A stretch of DNA of 64,000 nt from Mayamaea pseudoterrestris (GCA_027923505.1 BROI01000017.1:186001-250000); one strand, 5' to 3'; numbered from the stretch's first letter, positions 39,357 through 50,246 are shown. The notes: generated by a model from the letters alone, not told the origin. A program made the numbers and translations.

Positions 39357-42300
39357 ATGCATCGACGCAACAAGTCACAGAATGCTGTTGGTCGCTGGCT
39401 CTTTCGCGCCAAAGAAGAGAAGAATCGGCAACTACCTGCTTTACTTGGATCGAGCAGTAACAGCAGTGGACCAGCAGCTAGGGAAGAATCTGACGGTCCC
39501 CTTTGCCCAGACACAAACTTTCCATCGATTGGAATCAGTCCATACGAGGTAACGAAGACAAAATCATCGCAGCCTCCGCTGCATAACAGTTTTGAAGAGT
39601 CCTTGAGCAAAACGGTCGGCTATCCATCAGTCGCAGCGTCGTTTGCTGCTCACAAGGCAACAATAGCGTTACCCATGAGAAACCAGTTCAACGATGCGTC
39701 TGCCATGTCCCCATCTCTGTCTATACGTTCCATGGTCGCTGCTGAAGAGTCGACGCTGGTAACTGGCAGCAAGCCGCAACCACGTAAATCATTTTCATTC
39801 GTCAACAAGGACAAAGTAAGAGATCGGCGCCTACAATCTCAATCTCGCAAGTCCTTTTCGTTCATTGAGACGAATGTTAAAGACAAGAAGAAGTCCCTTT
39901 TATCGCCAGGTAAACGCAAGAAGGTACTCGATGCAGTTCTTTTGATGCAAGACTTTGACTCGGCACCTACGACAAATGTTGCGAAAGGGTCTATCGTGAC
40001 ATCGCTGCAACAGTCAAGCTCCTCGTTGACAAAGTCTCTGGCTGTAAAAGCACCATTGCCATTAGCTTCTCGTCCCGTGCTCCGTACCGAGCGTCAAAGT
40101 AGTGTAAATCTGAGCAGAAGTGGAAATGAGGTGTCTGATGCCAAGCAAAGGCCACGACGGAACGAACGACCAAAGAGCGAGAGCCTGAGTAAAAGCTCCA
40201 GGAAGGAATTGGAAATGCTAGCCAAAACAACTCTACCGCCGATAATGGCATCCAAAGATATTACAAAGGCAAAAGGACAACTTGCTTCAGGGATGGCTTT
40301 TCGCGGTGAGATAGACATTCATCCCACATTGACTGGAACTATTAGCGAAAAGGGCCGCAGCACAGAGGCTTTGAATGAGCTACACTCTGATACACTTGAT
40401 GGAGACGTTAGGGATCTTGGCATGTCAGTGGTTTCGTTGGTGATAGACGATCTTAATGGTGACTCGCAGTGTGGTTTTCCAGTCAGTCCGCTGGCGTCGC
40501 CTCTTCAAGCTCCAAGTTGCATTGCTCGAAGCGATGAAAATGAGCGAGAGATACAACGTCTCCTTGCTGACCTCAGAAAGCTGAACGAATTGGCCGGTGT
40601 GAATGATATTAAAGAGGACCTTGTTTGCGGATATGCTACCAATTCAATTTCTGCAGAATACATTGGCAGTGACAACGTCTACCCAGAACATTGCTTCGGG
40701 CCCCAGCGAGCTGATCCTAGCATGAGTTATCTTAATAACAGAGCTGACGCTGCTTCATTAGTCACAACTGTGACACCGTCAATGGAAAACCTGGCTTTAA
40801 CATCACCTCCTACTAATCAACCGTGCCGAAGCCGCTACCACGACAACGATAATACAGAAAACGACGAAGACGATGATAACAACCAGCTCTTATTCTCAGT
40901 TCCTTTTGATTATGATAAATATCCAATGGCACCCACGAAGCAGCGCCGTTGGAAACAAAATGAAACGGAAGATCACCGCTTATTAAATGCCAGCGCCGCT
41001 AGCATAGGTTTTGAGGATGTTTCCCCGTCTGTCAGCAGAAGCTTGTCTCGCCTCCGATCCTGCACGTATCGCCCGCACGACATCCACCGCATCACATCCA
41101 CATACCTGTAGCGCGTCATCTTTCACCAATAATTGGGACGCTTGACCGACGGCAACATTCAACACGACTGGAACAGTTTCAAGTGGCGTCGTTTTCGCGT
41201 TCGTTTTCGCATTGCGAGGACGATCTCGTTGACGAGCTAAACGAAGAAGAAACGCTCCGCATTGCACTAGAAAGAAGTCTTCATGAGTCGTATAGTTCCA
41301 TTAACAATTGGCAAGACGTTGGATATTGTGGCAGCTGGCAAAATGGAAGCATTCGAGGAGACGACGGAAGTTTGCCGCGAGGAATGAATCATAATGGTTG
41401 TTTACGAAATGGCGATGCCAACAGTCCTATGCCAATTAACTTCGATAAGCTGCAGTCATTTGAAGGCATGAATGTCGAGACGCTGCGGGTTAGGATGTAT
41501 GCTCAGGACAAGGGATCGCAGATTGCATCTAAAGCGGATCGAAATGGGCGAGATAGACTGGTAGAGAATGGCGCACGTATGTGGCGTGCTGGAAATCCCC
41601 GGCTGCTGGAATTGGATGATGAAATGAGCTTAACGCAGGCAGAACAGGAAATGCTTGTTGAATTGAAACTGGAACAGGAACTGCGCAGTTCTATCTCGAG
41701 TCGCAGCCATGTTGATGATCGAGGCCATCGCAGCAGTTCCCTAGTGAGCGGGGTAGTGGACTCGTCTGGCATGCTTGTACCGCAATCATATGCTTCGCTC
41801 AATCGAGCAGAACAATCTGTCCTGGCACAGACCAGTTTTCACGACGCTGAAAACGATGACGAAGCAGCTTTGCTTGCGGCAGGCACTATGATACTGGATG
41901 CGCAGCAATCTCGGCCTTCGGAAAGCAGACGAATACATCGCGTATCGTCTACGCGATCGCAATCATCTATTTCCTCTCAAATATCTCATGCGTCTCATGT
42001 GTGCACGCGAGCTTCAGACTCGCGAGGGTCGTTTGTCTCGTACGCATCTGCATCGCAATCATCATTCGTTTCCCATGGGACTGCTTCTACGATCGACGGA
42101 CGTCCCAGGCCAGTTTATGATTGGGAACGCGAGTTGATTGCGAAGAGAGAAGATGACATGGATGCCAGCATAGACGGGATTGAAGGGTTTTACGAAGACT
42201 CAAACGTGTACATCGAAACTCAACCAAGGAATCCACAGGAATCTCAATTGAATAATTTGGGACGGCCAGAAACCGGTTACGGTCGTCAGTCAGGCGTGCC

Positions 42301-42604
42301 ATCCGATGAACTCCAACATTGGGCCCGTCGTCCGCCTGGCCGAACAAGAAGTAGCGACTTTAATGACGGAATTGAACAATACTGGGTCGATGACGACCAG
42401 GAGCTCTTGTCGCAGCATGTAGCAGTTATTCCGCAAGGACACACGATTGTCTCCGGGCAACGTTGGAACCAACGGCAGCAAAGGGATACTGGCCGCGCAG
42501 TCACTGACACTGAGATCGAGCATCTGTCATACTTGGAGCAAGAAATGATGGAGCTCGCCGTGCAAAGCTCGATGGATGGTGGTGGGGTTTACGAGAACGT
42601 CTAA
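39357..42604 (+). CDS. Large disordered protein with UIM-like helices, frame split or unrecognised intron
   Basis: Two long frames. The first (39357-41111, 584 codons, MHRRNKSQNAVGRWLFRAKE) is Ser/Lys-rich and mostly disordered. The second is open from 41015 to 42604 but has no ATG before its likely functional start, and reads smoothly upstream (SPIIGTLDRRQHSTRLEQF), so the two should belong to one gene. It carries ubiquitin-interacting-motif-like helices: EEETLRIALERSLHES, AEQEMLVELKLEQEL and EQEMMELAVQSSMDG. A GT-AG intron at 41008-41111 (104 nt) would restore phase, though its donor (gtttt) is weak. Joined, the protein would be about 1,020-1,080 aa. No enzyme domain was seen; ubiquitin binding is inference from the helices. 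Confidence 0.55.
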
Positions 42605-43135
42605 TGTGGTTTTACGCAGATACTGTCAGTCCACCACATGGGCTGCCTTACCGGCCCTGCCTACTGATTTGCTCGTAAAGTCTAGCTCATCTGCGGATAC
42701 TAAGATGATACATGCTCAGTCAATGAATTTGGTCGCTCGTCCGCTGCCTGACTTAGATACAATGCATGGGACAAAGTCTGAGCTTAAGAAATGAGCTCGT
42801 AATCTCGCCATTCTTGCTGGAATACACCTCATAACGATTTTTGTAGTCAGTCCTTCTCGTTCAATTATATTTGACAAGTTTCTTTGCCCGAAACTACTGA
42901 AACAAGTGAGGAAATCCAAGCTAGCTGATTGAGTACCGCTACGAGAGCTGCCATCGGCGCTTGACCCGTCGCAGTCAGTCGATGATGAAGATCAAGGTTT
43001 AACTCATTGCTTTCTTTTCGAAGCTACAAACTCGACCAAAGACTGGTTTTATACGCCACCGAGGATCGTGGGCATCTCTGTTATTAACATAATTTGGCCG
43101 TCGACAATCTGCGAAGGAGATTATTCAACAATAAT
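42605..43135. other. Intergenic with one unexplained plus-strand frame
   Basis: 531 bp between two plus-strand genes. A frame continuing to 42794 (ending DLDTMHGTKSELKK) has a protein-like composition and could be a last exon of the UIM gene, but only implausibly short introns would join it. The rest appears to be non-coding and should contain the next promoter. Confidence 0.3.
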
Positions 43136-43816
43136 ATGTCACGCTCATGCATCTTTCTCGGTGCCCTCCTGTTGGTCATCGGTTTGATGGCTCCCCTGTC
43201 AGATGCGTTTCTCATCCGATCTACACATGTTAAAATCTTGGTGAATACAAAAGTTCTTAAGTTGCCAGGATCTTGTAACGTGGGTGGAAGAAGCCGTTCA
43301 GTTGAGCTAGTACAACCATCAGCCAGCCGCACCTCGTTTCTCAAGGCGGCGGCTAATGACAAAGAAAAGGAAACCAAAGCCAATAAGCTTCCCTTCTTCC
43401 TTGACCCTGGAACTAAAGGAGGAGCGGTGTTTTTGAGTCTCGTTCTATTCGTTGTCCCACTTGTGCTTTACAACATTTCGCTCTCCATGGGTCTTGAAAT
43501 GATTGACGCCAATCGGATCTTTGGTGTCGGCTTTACGGTCGTGCTTAGTTTGGCATGGGTCAGCACCTATATCTTTCGAGTGGCAACCAAGGACATGACT
43601 TATGTACGTTTCAATACGTAGAGAAGCTAATTGTGGGATAGCATGCGAAAGACGCTCGGGATGCTCACTTGAATTGTCATCTACTCACTTGTATATCAAT
43701 TGCAGGCAAAGCAATTGAAAGACTACGAAAATGCGGTAATGCAGAAGCGACTTGAGGAGCTGGACGATGATGAGGTGCAAGCTTTGATGGAGGAAGTGGA
43801 CAAGGACGAGTTTTAG
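43136..43816 (+). CDS. Plastid-targeted DUF3007-type membrane protein
   Basis: Two exons: 43136..43603 and 43706..43816, intron 102 nt (TAT|gtacgt, attgcag|GCA), phase 0, joining ATKDMTY to AKQLKDYENAVMQKRLEEL. The product is 192 aa. A signal peptide (CIFLGALLLVIGLMAPLS) and DAFLIRST form the plastid motif. The mature part has two membrane segments (GAVFLSLVLFVVPLVLYN and VGFTVVLSLAWVSTYIF) followed by RVATKDMTYAKQLKDYE, the hallmark of DUF3007 proteins of cyanobacteria and plastids. The C-terminal helix is acidic. A thylakoid or envelope location is inferred; the function of this family is not known to me. Confidence 0.82.
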
Positions 43817-44118
43817 CTTTGTTTAACTCAAAGCTGTTTGGCCACTTCGCTGCCATGTGTCTAAAATCAATTGCACCACTTCGTGATAATACTACAGCAA
43901 ATAGCGTTTGGTTTTAGCCTCTTTTCTACTATGATTATGTTTGTATCCTTTACGCATCTCATATCCGTCTCGACCAATCGCTCCAACAGTACCCCTCGTT
44001 AACCTTCACACGCGACCAGTTCCTCGACACCCGACAGATATGCCTTTTGTTACCTCCCAATGCACAACTCCACCTCAACATATACAATATCCACTCTCTT
44101 GCACTCTCACTCCGGCGC
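43817..44118. other. Convergent 3' ends, no gene seen
   Basis: Between the DUF3007 gene and CDC20, tail to tail. No supportable coding sequence. Confidence 0.4.
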
Positions 44119-45882
44119 TTAGCGAATCGCTGGCTGCCCAAATGTCAATTCTGGGATGCCGCTTGCTGCCGCACCAGCCTTGCGAAACACCGATTGACTT
44201 CCAAATATGTTCCAGAAACGCAGTGTTTCATCAGCCGCTGCAGAAACCACAGACGACCCGTCTGGACTCATCTCCATGTTCAATACTCGCGCAGTGTGCC
44301 CTTGCAGCTCCTTGATCCGCGTCATTGTCGGGTACTTCCATAGTATGAGCTGATTCTCCGAGTACCCATGGCTGCTGCAAAGCTCGCGCTGATTCTTATT
44401 CCAAATAAGACTGCAGACTTGACTACCAGTGTCGACACTATTCAAAAGAGCACCCGAGCTTGTGTTCCAAAACTTGATGGTCCTATCCGACGTTCCCCCG
44501 CCGCTGGCAAGCAATCCACGATAGAATGGGCACCAATCCAGCGCCTTGACGGCGGCACGATGCTTGCGCAAGGTCAACCGCGGTGCCGTGTCAGTTAGCT
44601 GTCGCCGAGCACTGCGCGCCGCGCCAGTAGAACCAGTTCCACCTGACATGGCCGCGTCCCACAAACACAAGTAGTTCTCATTGCCGCCGCTTGCCAGACA
44701 AGAGCCATCTTCGTTCCATTTCATTCCACACACTTCCTGCAAATGGCCCGAGTATCGTGCTGCAATGGAATGAGGTGACCGAATGTCATGGTTCAAAATC
44801 TTTGAGTCTCGAGACCCGCTCGTCAACCAATCCTGGTTCCACGCCATGGCGCTCACGCGTCCATGATGCCCTGGCAGCGTCCGAATCTTTTGCATGGTCG
44901 ATGCGTCGTACAACATAACAGCATGATTATTCGTTCCAACTCCAATATACTTGGTATGGCCTTGCATAGTGCACCACGAGACTGATGTAACGTAGTCTTG
45001 GTTGTTTTCGTTCTCCAGAGTGACCAAGTTACTAATATCGCCATTCCCAGCGTTCCACAAATAGACACTCTGCGCGAGCGCCACTGCCAAGACATTGTCC
45101 TTTCCCCATGATATTAAATTCAAGTAATAATCATCTACAATGTCGGGCGCATCAAGAATGCGAAACGGCGCCGACGGAACCTTGCGAAGAATCTTGTTTT
45201 GCACCGTTCGATCCATGGCGGCAGCGTCATCCTCCGTTTGGTCCTCATCCGTCACGCGTCCCAACTTGATGCTCCGGAGCAAATCATGAGAAAATGGATT
45301 CTCTGGTCGCTGCGACGGAGTCTTGTGGGGAGGTGACGTCGACGATGCTCGTTTGTTGCTCACATGGGTGTTTGCATCTCCAAAAGTAAGCAAACCTGTT
45401 AATTGAGCATCCTCATCGAGCTTCTCAAGAGGAATATTGCAGAGGGAGCTCAGCATGCGCCGCTTAAACTCCTTTTGCAAAGGATTCTCCGGTGCCGCGA
45501 CAGCTGGAGCCGGTCCTTCCGGCTCTGAATGAGGTCGCTTCTTCGTCTGGTTCTTGTCGCCAGAGAGGAGCGCCTTGCGAACCAAACTCAAATTAGTGTA
45601 ACGACGACTCGGTATAAATCGATCGTCATCTCCATTCTGCGTTGTTGATTGCGCGCTGTTCGGAGGAGCCTGTGTCCAATACGGCCGCTTCGATGAAGAG
45701 CGTGGCGGCGTGCCGTCGAGCCGCAAGCGTCCTCCGGTGGTGACGGGGCTCGACCGCAAGAGACGATGATGACTCGGCGTTGCATTCTTCGACGGAGTCA
45801 CAAATGAAGTGGGAGCAAGAGTAGATCCTCGTATACCGCGTCTCGGCGGAGTCTTGGGAGGTAAGTATAGCCTGGTTTCCAT
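44119..45882 (-). CDS. CDC20: CDC20, activator of the anaphase-promoting complex
   Basis: 587 aa, single exon. CDC20 brings substrates to the APC/C ubiquitin ligase. The N-terminal third is basic and disordered and holds the C-box DRFIPSR (near residue 87), which docks on the APC/C. The seven-bladed WD40 propeller starts with RILDAPDIVDDYYLNLISW, typical of CDC20 rather than Cdh1, and includes NVLAVALAQSVYLWNAGNGD, GHLQEVCGMKWNEDG, LASGGGTSDRTIKFWN and AAADETLRFWN. The protein ends in Ile-Arg, the IR tail that binds the APC3 subunit. The N-terminal region is longer than in animals. Divergent from the FAD synthase gene. Confidence 0.93.
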   Translation of the reverse strand: METRLYLPPKTPPRRGIRGSTLAPTSFVTPSKNATPSHHRLLRSSPVTTGGRLRLDGTPPRSSSKRPYWTQAPPNSAQSTTQNGDDDRFIPSRRYTNLSLVRKALLSGDKNQTKKRPHSEPEGPAPAVAAPENPLQKEFKRRMLSSLCNIPLEKLDEDAQLTGLLTFGDANTHVSNKRASSTSPPHKTPSQRPENPFSHDLLRSIKLGRVTDEDQTEDDAAAMDRTVQNKILRKVPSAPFRILDAPDIVDDYYLNLISWGKDNVLAVALAQSVYLWNAGNGDISNLVTLENENNQDYVTSVSWCTMQGHTKYIGVGTNNHAVMLYDASTMQKIRTLPGHHGRVSAMAWNQDWLTSGSRDSKILNHDIRSPHSIAARYSGHLQEVCGMKWNEDGSCLASGGNENYLCLWDAAMSGGTGSTGAARSARRQLTDTAPRLTLRKHRAAVKALDWCPFYRGLLASGGGTSDRTIKFWNTSSGALLNSVDTGSQVCSLIWNKNQRELCSSHGYSENQLILWKYPTMTRIKELQGHTARVLNMEMSPDGSSVVSAAADETLRFWNIFGSQSVFRKAGAAASGIPELTFGQPAIR

Positions 45883-46128
45883 GGTAGCCTCGATAGTTTA
45901 GAACCTGTGAGCGAAGCAGACGATGCTGTTGAAAGCGCTCTGGCTGGAGGGACGTGCGTTATCTCCTGTCACGGTTAGGGACAATCACGGATTGAACCGT
46001 AAGTACGAAACGTGTTGCGTGACAGTCGGATCGGTACTCGGACGCGCAATGGAACGAGAAACGCGCGACAACCATGCGATGATGGAACGATCAAGATCTA
46101 TCAGTATATTATAGCTGATAATCAGACG

Positions 46129-48330
46129 ATGCTAAAGTATAGTCCCACACTACTAGCAATAAGGAAACGAGCTTTTATTCTTCTCTACGCCGGAAACTTC
46201 ATTCTGGCAGCGAAAGCCTTTTCTGCCCCGGCTTTCCTTCGTCATCGCGTCGACTTCCGACCAAATTCCATGTCGGCTTCCACGGGAATTCAAGACCACG
46301 ACACTTTAAAGCCTACCAAGTCTGGACTAATTCCAAACTGGAGGTCAATATCATCTCAAGAATGCCTGGCTGATGCGGACTCTTCATTTCCGAACGCAGC
46401 CGCTTCCATTCTGCGGACACGCGCCGAATGGTCTCAAGACAATTTTCAAGACGCCTTGGATCTTTACGATAAACTCAATAAGTGTCAAGACTCCTACATA
46501 TCTGGGAGGTTAGCTCAAGCTCTCAAAAGTCTTGACAGTGCATATCGCCTTTACCGACCAGAATCTGTCATTTGCTCCTTTAATGGCGGCAAGGATGCCG
46601 TCGTCATCCTACATTTAGTACGGGCAGCTTGCGCACACTATCACGCAACCATGAACGGTGGTAAAAACACTCCATTGCATCGTCCACGCGTTATTTACTT
46701 TAATCACAATGACGAATTTCCCGAAATACTCGAATTTCTGCGTGAAACTGTCGAGCAATACGACCTGGACATGATTGCATTCGACAAGGAAATCTCGTTT
46801 CCTGCGGGTCTCCAAATTTTGGTTGACACCAACGTTCCTCCAAGCACAATCGGTGAAAACAATCAACAACCTTATCCAATGGCGTTTGTACTGGGAACGC
46901 GTGAGAGTGATCCAAACGCCGGCGCCCAAGGGCAGTTTGCGCCGTCGTCATCGAGCTACATGCCTCCGTTTATGCGCGTCAATCCAATTTTGCACTGGAA
47001 CTATGGACATGTTTGGCACTTTTTGCGTCTTCAAAATCTACCATACTGTCGGCTTTATGATCAAGGATATACGAGCTTGGGAACGACGAAGAATACAGTT
47101 CCATGTCCTGCTCTGCAAGTCGCCGGTGCCGACGGAAGTCGTGTCCCAAAATTTTGGCCAGCATATATGCTTCGAGACTACGATCAAGAGCGAGCAGGTC
47201 GGATGAGTAGTACTTCAAACAGCAGCAAGAAGACAAAGGCAAAGCAGTCAAAAGACAAGACATATGAAGAGTCTGAAACCAACTTGTCGAGCAGAAATTC
47301 ATCCGAGATGGATCGTTTTTCGACCTACACTGATTCGGTTGCCGAACCAGTCAATGCTACAGGTACTAACAGTGCTGCTGTAACTTTTGACAACGTAATT
47401 GATGTATCGACATTCAACGTAACGAATGCAGCTGGCGGTGAAGATGACGACTCCGTGGTATCATACAGTTCCGATGCTAACAGACAAAAATCAGTCGGCT
47501 TACTCATTGTTGGCGATGAAATACTGAAAGGTTTTACCCAGGACACCAACACACAAGCGGCAGCCAAAGCACTGTTCTGTCAGAATGTTGTATTGAAGCG
47601 AGTAGTTGTCGTTTCAGATAAGCAAGAATGCATTGTGCAGGAGATTCACAGACTGCAGAAGGAGGTTGATGTCATTATCACAAGCGGCGGAGTAGGGCCT
47701 ACCCATGACGATGTGACCATCAAGAGCGTCGCTGAAGCTTTGAAGTATGATATGATTGTGCATGAAGAAATGTCAATGCTTCTTAAAGACAAGATGAACG
47801 CCGGCGACCGTTCGTCCGAGCTGACAGAAGCACAGTTGAAGATGGCGACACTTCCAAGTGCATCCAAGCTCAGATACCTTTCCGGTCCTTCAAACTGGCC
47901 AGTATTGCAGGTACGAAATATATTTATACTGCCTGGCGTTCCAGAATTCTTCTCGGCAAAGATTGAGGATGTTTCGCGCTACCTTTCCTGCCAGCTTGAA
48001 CGGAGTGCGGCGTACAAGGTTGTTTTGTCTACGGACGAAAACACCATTGTTCCTATCCTCAATGCAGTCGTCGAGAATCATCCAAATGTTAGTATCGGAA
48101 GCTATCCTTTTGTCAGCCACCCTGAGTACAAAACTGTCATTACTGTGGAAGGCCGCCTTTTGGCGAATTTCACGAGAAGCAACTCAAGCGTGTTTGACCG
48201 CTTGGACCTGAGTCAACGATCACCCAAGGTAGACTTGGACAAGTACGTGCAACTTGCGCTTGATGAATTAATCACCACGTTACCAAAAGGGAGCGTTCTA
48301 CGCGTCGATGACGACGATTTGCTACTTTAA
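46129..48330 (+). CDS. FAD synthase with reversed domain order, plastid-type presequence
   Basis: 733 aa from the ATG at 46129 (the frame is open upstream without ATG). Residues about 140-350 are the PAPS-reductase-like FAD synthase domain (ICSFNGGKDAVV, RVIYFNHNDEFPE, FVLGTRESDPNAG, NPILHWNYGHVWHFL, YTSLGTTKNT), which adenylates FMN to FAD. After a Ser-rich linker, residues about 454-700 form a molybdopterin-binding-like (CinA/MoCF) domain (SVGLLIVGDEILKGFTQDTN, VDVIITSGGVGPTHDDVTI, FILPGVPEFF). Animal FLAD1 has these in the opposite order. The N-terminus (FILLYAGNFILAAKAFSAPAF) looks like a signal peptide plus Ala-Phe plastid motif. An internal ATG (MSASTG) could give a cytosolic form. Confidence 0.88.
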   Translation: MLKYSPTLLAIRKRAFILLYAGNFILAAKAFSAPAFLRHRVDFRPNSMSASTGIQDHDTLKPTKSGLIPNWRSISSQECLADADSSFPNAAASILRTRAEWSQDNFQDALDLYDKLNKCQDSYISGRLAQALKSLDSAYRLYRPESVICSFNGGKDAVVILHLVRAACAHYHATMNGGKNTPLHRPRVIYFNHNDEFPEILEFLRETVEQYDLDMIAFDKEISFPAGLQILVDTNVPPSTIGENNQQPYPMAFVLGTRESDPNAGAQGQFAPSSSSYMPPFMRVNPILHWNYGHVWHFLRLQNLPYCRLYDQGYTSLGTTKNTVPCPALQVAGADGSRVPKFWPAYMLRDYDQERAGRMSSTSNSSKKTKAKQSKDKTYEESETNLSSRNSSEMDRFSTYTDSVAEPVNATGTNSAAVTFDNVIDVSTFNVTNAAGGEDDDSVVSYSSDANRQKSVGLLIVGDEILKGFTQDTNTQAAAKALFCQNVVLKRVVVVSDKQECIVQEIHRLQKEVDVIITSGGVGPTHDDVTIKSVAEALKYDMIVHEEMSMLLKDKMNAGDRSSELTEAQLKMATLPSASKLRYLSGPSNWPVLQVRNIFILPGVPEFFSAKIEDVSRYLSCQLERSAAYKVVLSTDENTIVPILNAVVENHPNVSIGSYPFVSHPEYKTVITVEGRLLANFTRSNSSVFDRLDLSQRSPKVDLDKYVQLALDELITTLPKGSVLRVDDDDLLL

Positions 48331-48385
48331 AATGATTATTTGCTAAATTTTATATATTTTCGGACTATGAGTCTCTCCGGCCACT

Positions 48386-49519
48386 TCATTTACGAACTTT
48401 TCGTCGCAGAGCCCTTTCAGGTCTCGCGCCAAAGCCTTTCGTAGCTGCCGATAGTTTTTCGAGCTTTGGAAACAACCTCATTGCTTGCGCTTCCATTTCC
48501 GCTCGAAAACGCTCCTCCGGATCTTCGCTGGTCAAGCCAGGCAGTTCCAAGCAATCGTAAGTGAATTGCAGCGCCTGCTTCTCCACTGCAGTCAAATCTG
48601 GATGCCATAGGCGAATCATGAGAATGTACCGTGCTCGGTCACTATCATTGATAGCATCATGAATAAGACTCGTGTCAAACAGCATGAGTTCGCCGTCGAT
48701 CCATTCCCGCGTCGTATCGCCAACCGTTAGTCGACACTGATTCGTCCCCGCGTATGGAACGATGAGCGGCAAATGACTCGTCAATACAAAGTTTGTAAAG
48801 TCGGAATGAGGTTCAATCCGCGTCTGTGGCTGCATGCGGGCAAAGAATACTTCCACGGCGTCGACGCCGCAATCTTGGACGGCTTGCGCCGCCACTGGAA
48901 ACAGGTTGCAGTTGACTGAATCCCATCGCCCGCGATCCATCAACACTAACGTTCGCCAGGAGTCTCCATACTCTGCAGCATTCTTTGTCAATGCTCCCGC
49001 CCAAACATTGTTGCCACGCTGTTCAATGCTGCCATTTTCAGCGAGGGCAACGCTTATGAACTCGTTGCGAATCGCCTGAAAGTGCTTCTGCAGCTTGCCA
49101 CACCAATCCATCTTGGTCGTGTCCCAAAATGGTTTGACAGACAAACCAGGAACGTAGGAGTGACAGTACTGCAAGTATCTTTGCTTTTCATTGTTTTCAT
49201 TGGTTTGACTGCTGCTGCTGCTTTGGAACCACTGCTTGTGCTCGTAGTCCTGATCGAGCAACATCCACGAGGTGAGCACCCTGGAAATATCTTGCCCTTT
49301 GAATTTTCGTTCCAGCGCTTGGGCTACCATTCCAGCAAACGTATGAGGAGCTAGTGTCTTTGTATTTGGCATGTTGGTTTCGACAAAGCTATCAAAGTCA
49401 GTCAGGCCGAGTTGAGACAAAGACGATCGGCACTGCGATGGTGGCGAGACCCATGCTTCAGTCAGTAATGCCAGGTACAGCAGTAGTAGAATCCATGATT
49501 GTACTATGCGTAAACTCAT
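48386..49519 (-). CDS. Aspartyl/asparaginyl beta-hydroxylase-domain protein
   Basis: 377 aa from the ATG at 49519 (MSLRIVQSWILLLLYLALLT). The frame continues 17 codons upstream, but this start gives a proper signal peptide ending EAWVSPPS, which fits the diatom plastid motif with Trp in the key place; simple secretion is the alternative. The hydroxylase domain (about residues 150-310) shows VEVFFARMQPQTRIEPHSDF with the iron-binding His, ELMLFDTSLIHDAINDSD with the second His, and RYILMIRLWHP with the Arg that holds 2-oxoglutarate. Family members hydroxylate Asp/Asn in EGF-like domains. The substrate here is unknown. Confidence 0.8.
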   Translation of the reverse strand: MSLRIVQSWILLLLYLALLTEAWVSPPSQCRSSLSQLGLTDFDSFVETNMPNTKTLAPHTFAGMVAQALERKFKGQDISRVLTSWMLLDQDYEHKQWFQSSSSSQTNENNEKQRYLQYCHSYVPGLSVKPFWDTTKMDWCGKLQKHFQAIRNEFISVALAENGSIEQRGNNVWAGALTKNAAEYGDSWRTLVLMDRGRWDSVNCNLFPVAAQAVQDCGVDAVEVFFARMQPQTRIEPHSDFTNFVLTSHLPLIVPYAGTNQCRLTVGDTTREWIDGELMLFDTSLIHDAINDSDRARYILMIRLWHPDLTAVEKQALQFTYDCLELPGLTSEDPEERFRAEMEAQAMRLFPKLEKLSAATKGFGARPERALRRKVRK

Positions 49520-49701
49520 TCTGTCTTGCAAGGAGTTGCAAGAGTGTGTGGATGGATTGTCACTCGGCAAGTCAATCGCCTTGCTGAGTTACTCGATGTG
49601 TGAATGTGAAAAATGAGTCGCAAGGTTCGGGAACGCATTCTTTTCACGAAACTAGTCTTCCGCCCAGCGACCACTCAAACCTTCCGTCAGTCAAAATCAC
49701 C

Positions 49702-49989
49702 ATGGCGCTCCTTCGATATCAAGTGATCTTGGCTTACGCAGTAGCATTCTTTTCCGCGTGGTATTTCGCTCTGCAAGCAGCCAACAATAGCAACATTTCC
49801 GGGCCGACATTTAGCTTGATTTGTTATGCACCAATCTGGGTCGTCTTTGCGATTGGCATTTACGCACTCGTTCGACTGATCATTGGCGTCGCAAGGTTGC
49901 AGGACCGACCGGACGCAGCTGCCGAGTTGGATCGTGACGTCAAGGAAGCGAAACTGGAGTTGGCCAAGCGGGGAATCAAACTTGATTGA
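49702..49989 (+). CDS. DPM3: DPM3, dolichol-phosphate mannose synthase subunit 3
   Basis: 95 aa from the ATG at 49702 (ATCACC ATG G context). DPM3 anchors and stabilises the catalytic subunit DPM1 at the ER membrane. Two membrane segments (VILAYAVAFFSAWYFAL and LICYAPIWVVFAIGIYALV) are followed by the diagnostic C-terminal helix LQDRPDAAAELDRDVKEAKL and ELAKRGIKLD, matching the Asp-Ala-Ala-x-Glu-Leu and Leu-Ala-x-Arg-Gly pattern of the family. Size is typical. Its start is 182 bp from that of the divergent hydroxylase gene. Confidence 0.92.
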   Translation: MALLRYQVILAYAVAFFSAWYFALQAANNSNISGPTFSLICYAPIWVVFAIGIYALVRLIIGVARLQDRPDAAAELDRDVKEAKLELAKRGIKLD

Positions 49990-50246
49990 CTGTGAACAAG
50001 GGCTTGTTGAAAGGCGAGCAGGAATAACGACAATTTGAACGTATCAAGTTTCAAGTTCATGTTTCTCTGAAGAGCCGAAATGGTCCTAAACGAAGTGTAC
50101 TGCATGTATGGTCAAAAGTGAAAAAACGACGAGTCGTCACTATTAATCTGATCGATGAAACGGTCAAAAAATGGCACGCTTCTAGAGTAGCATGTACTTG
50201 TACGATTGTAGCGCTTTGTATTTTAATTTAACATAAACACAAATTA

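Noticed and set aside
41015-41111. Programmed -1 ribosomal frameshift between the two halves of the UIM gene
   Set aside because: No slippery heptamer in the reading phase was found in the overlap; an intron or sequence error is simpler.
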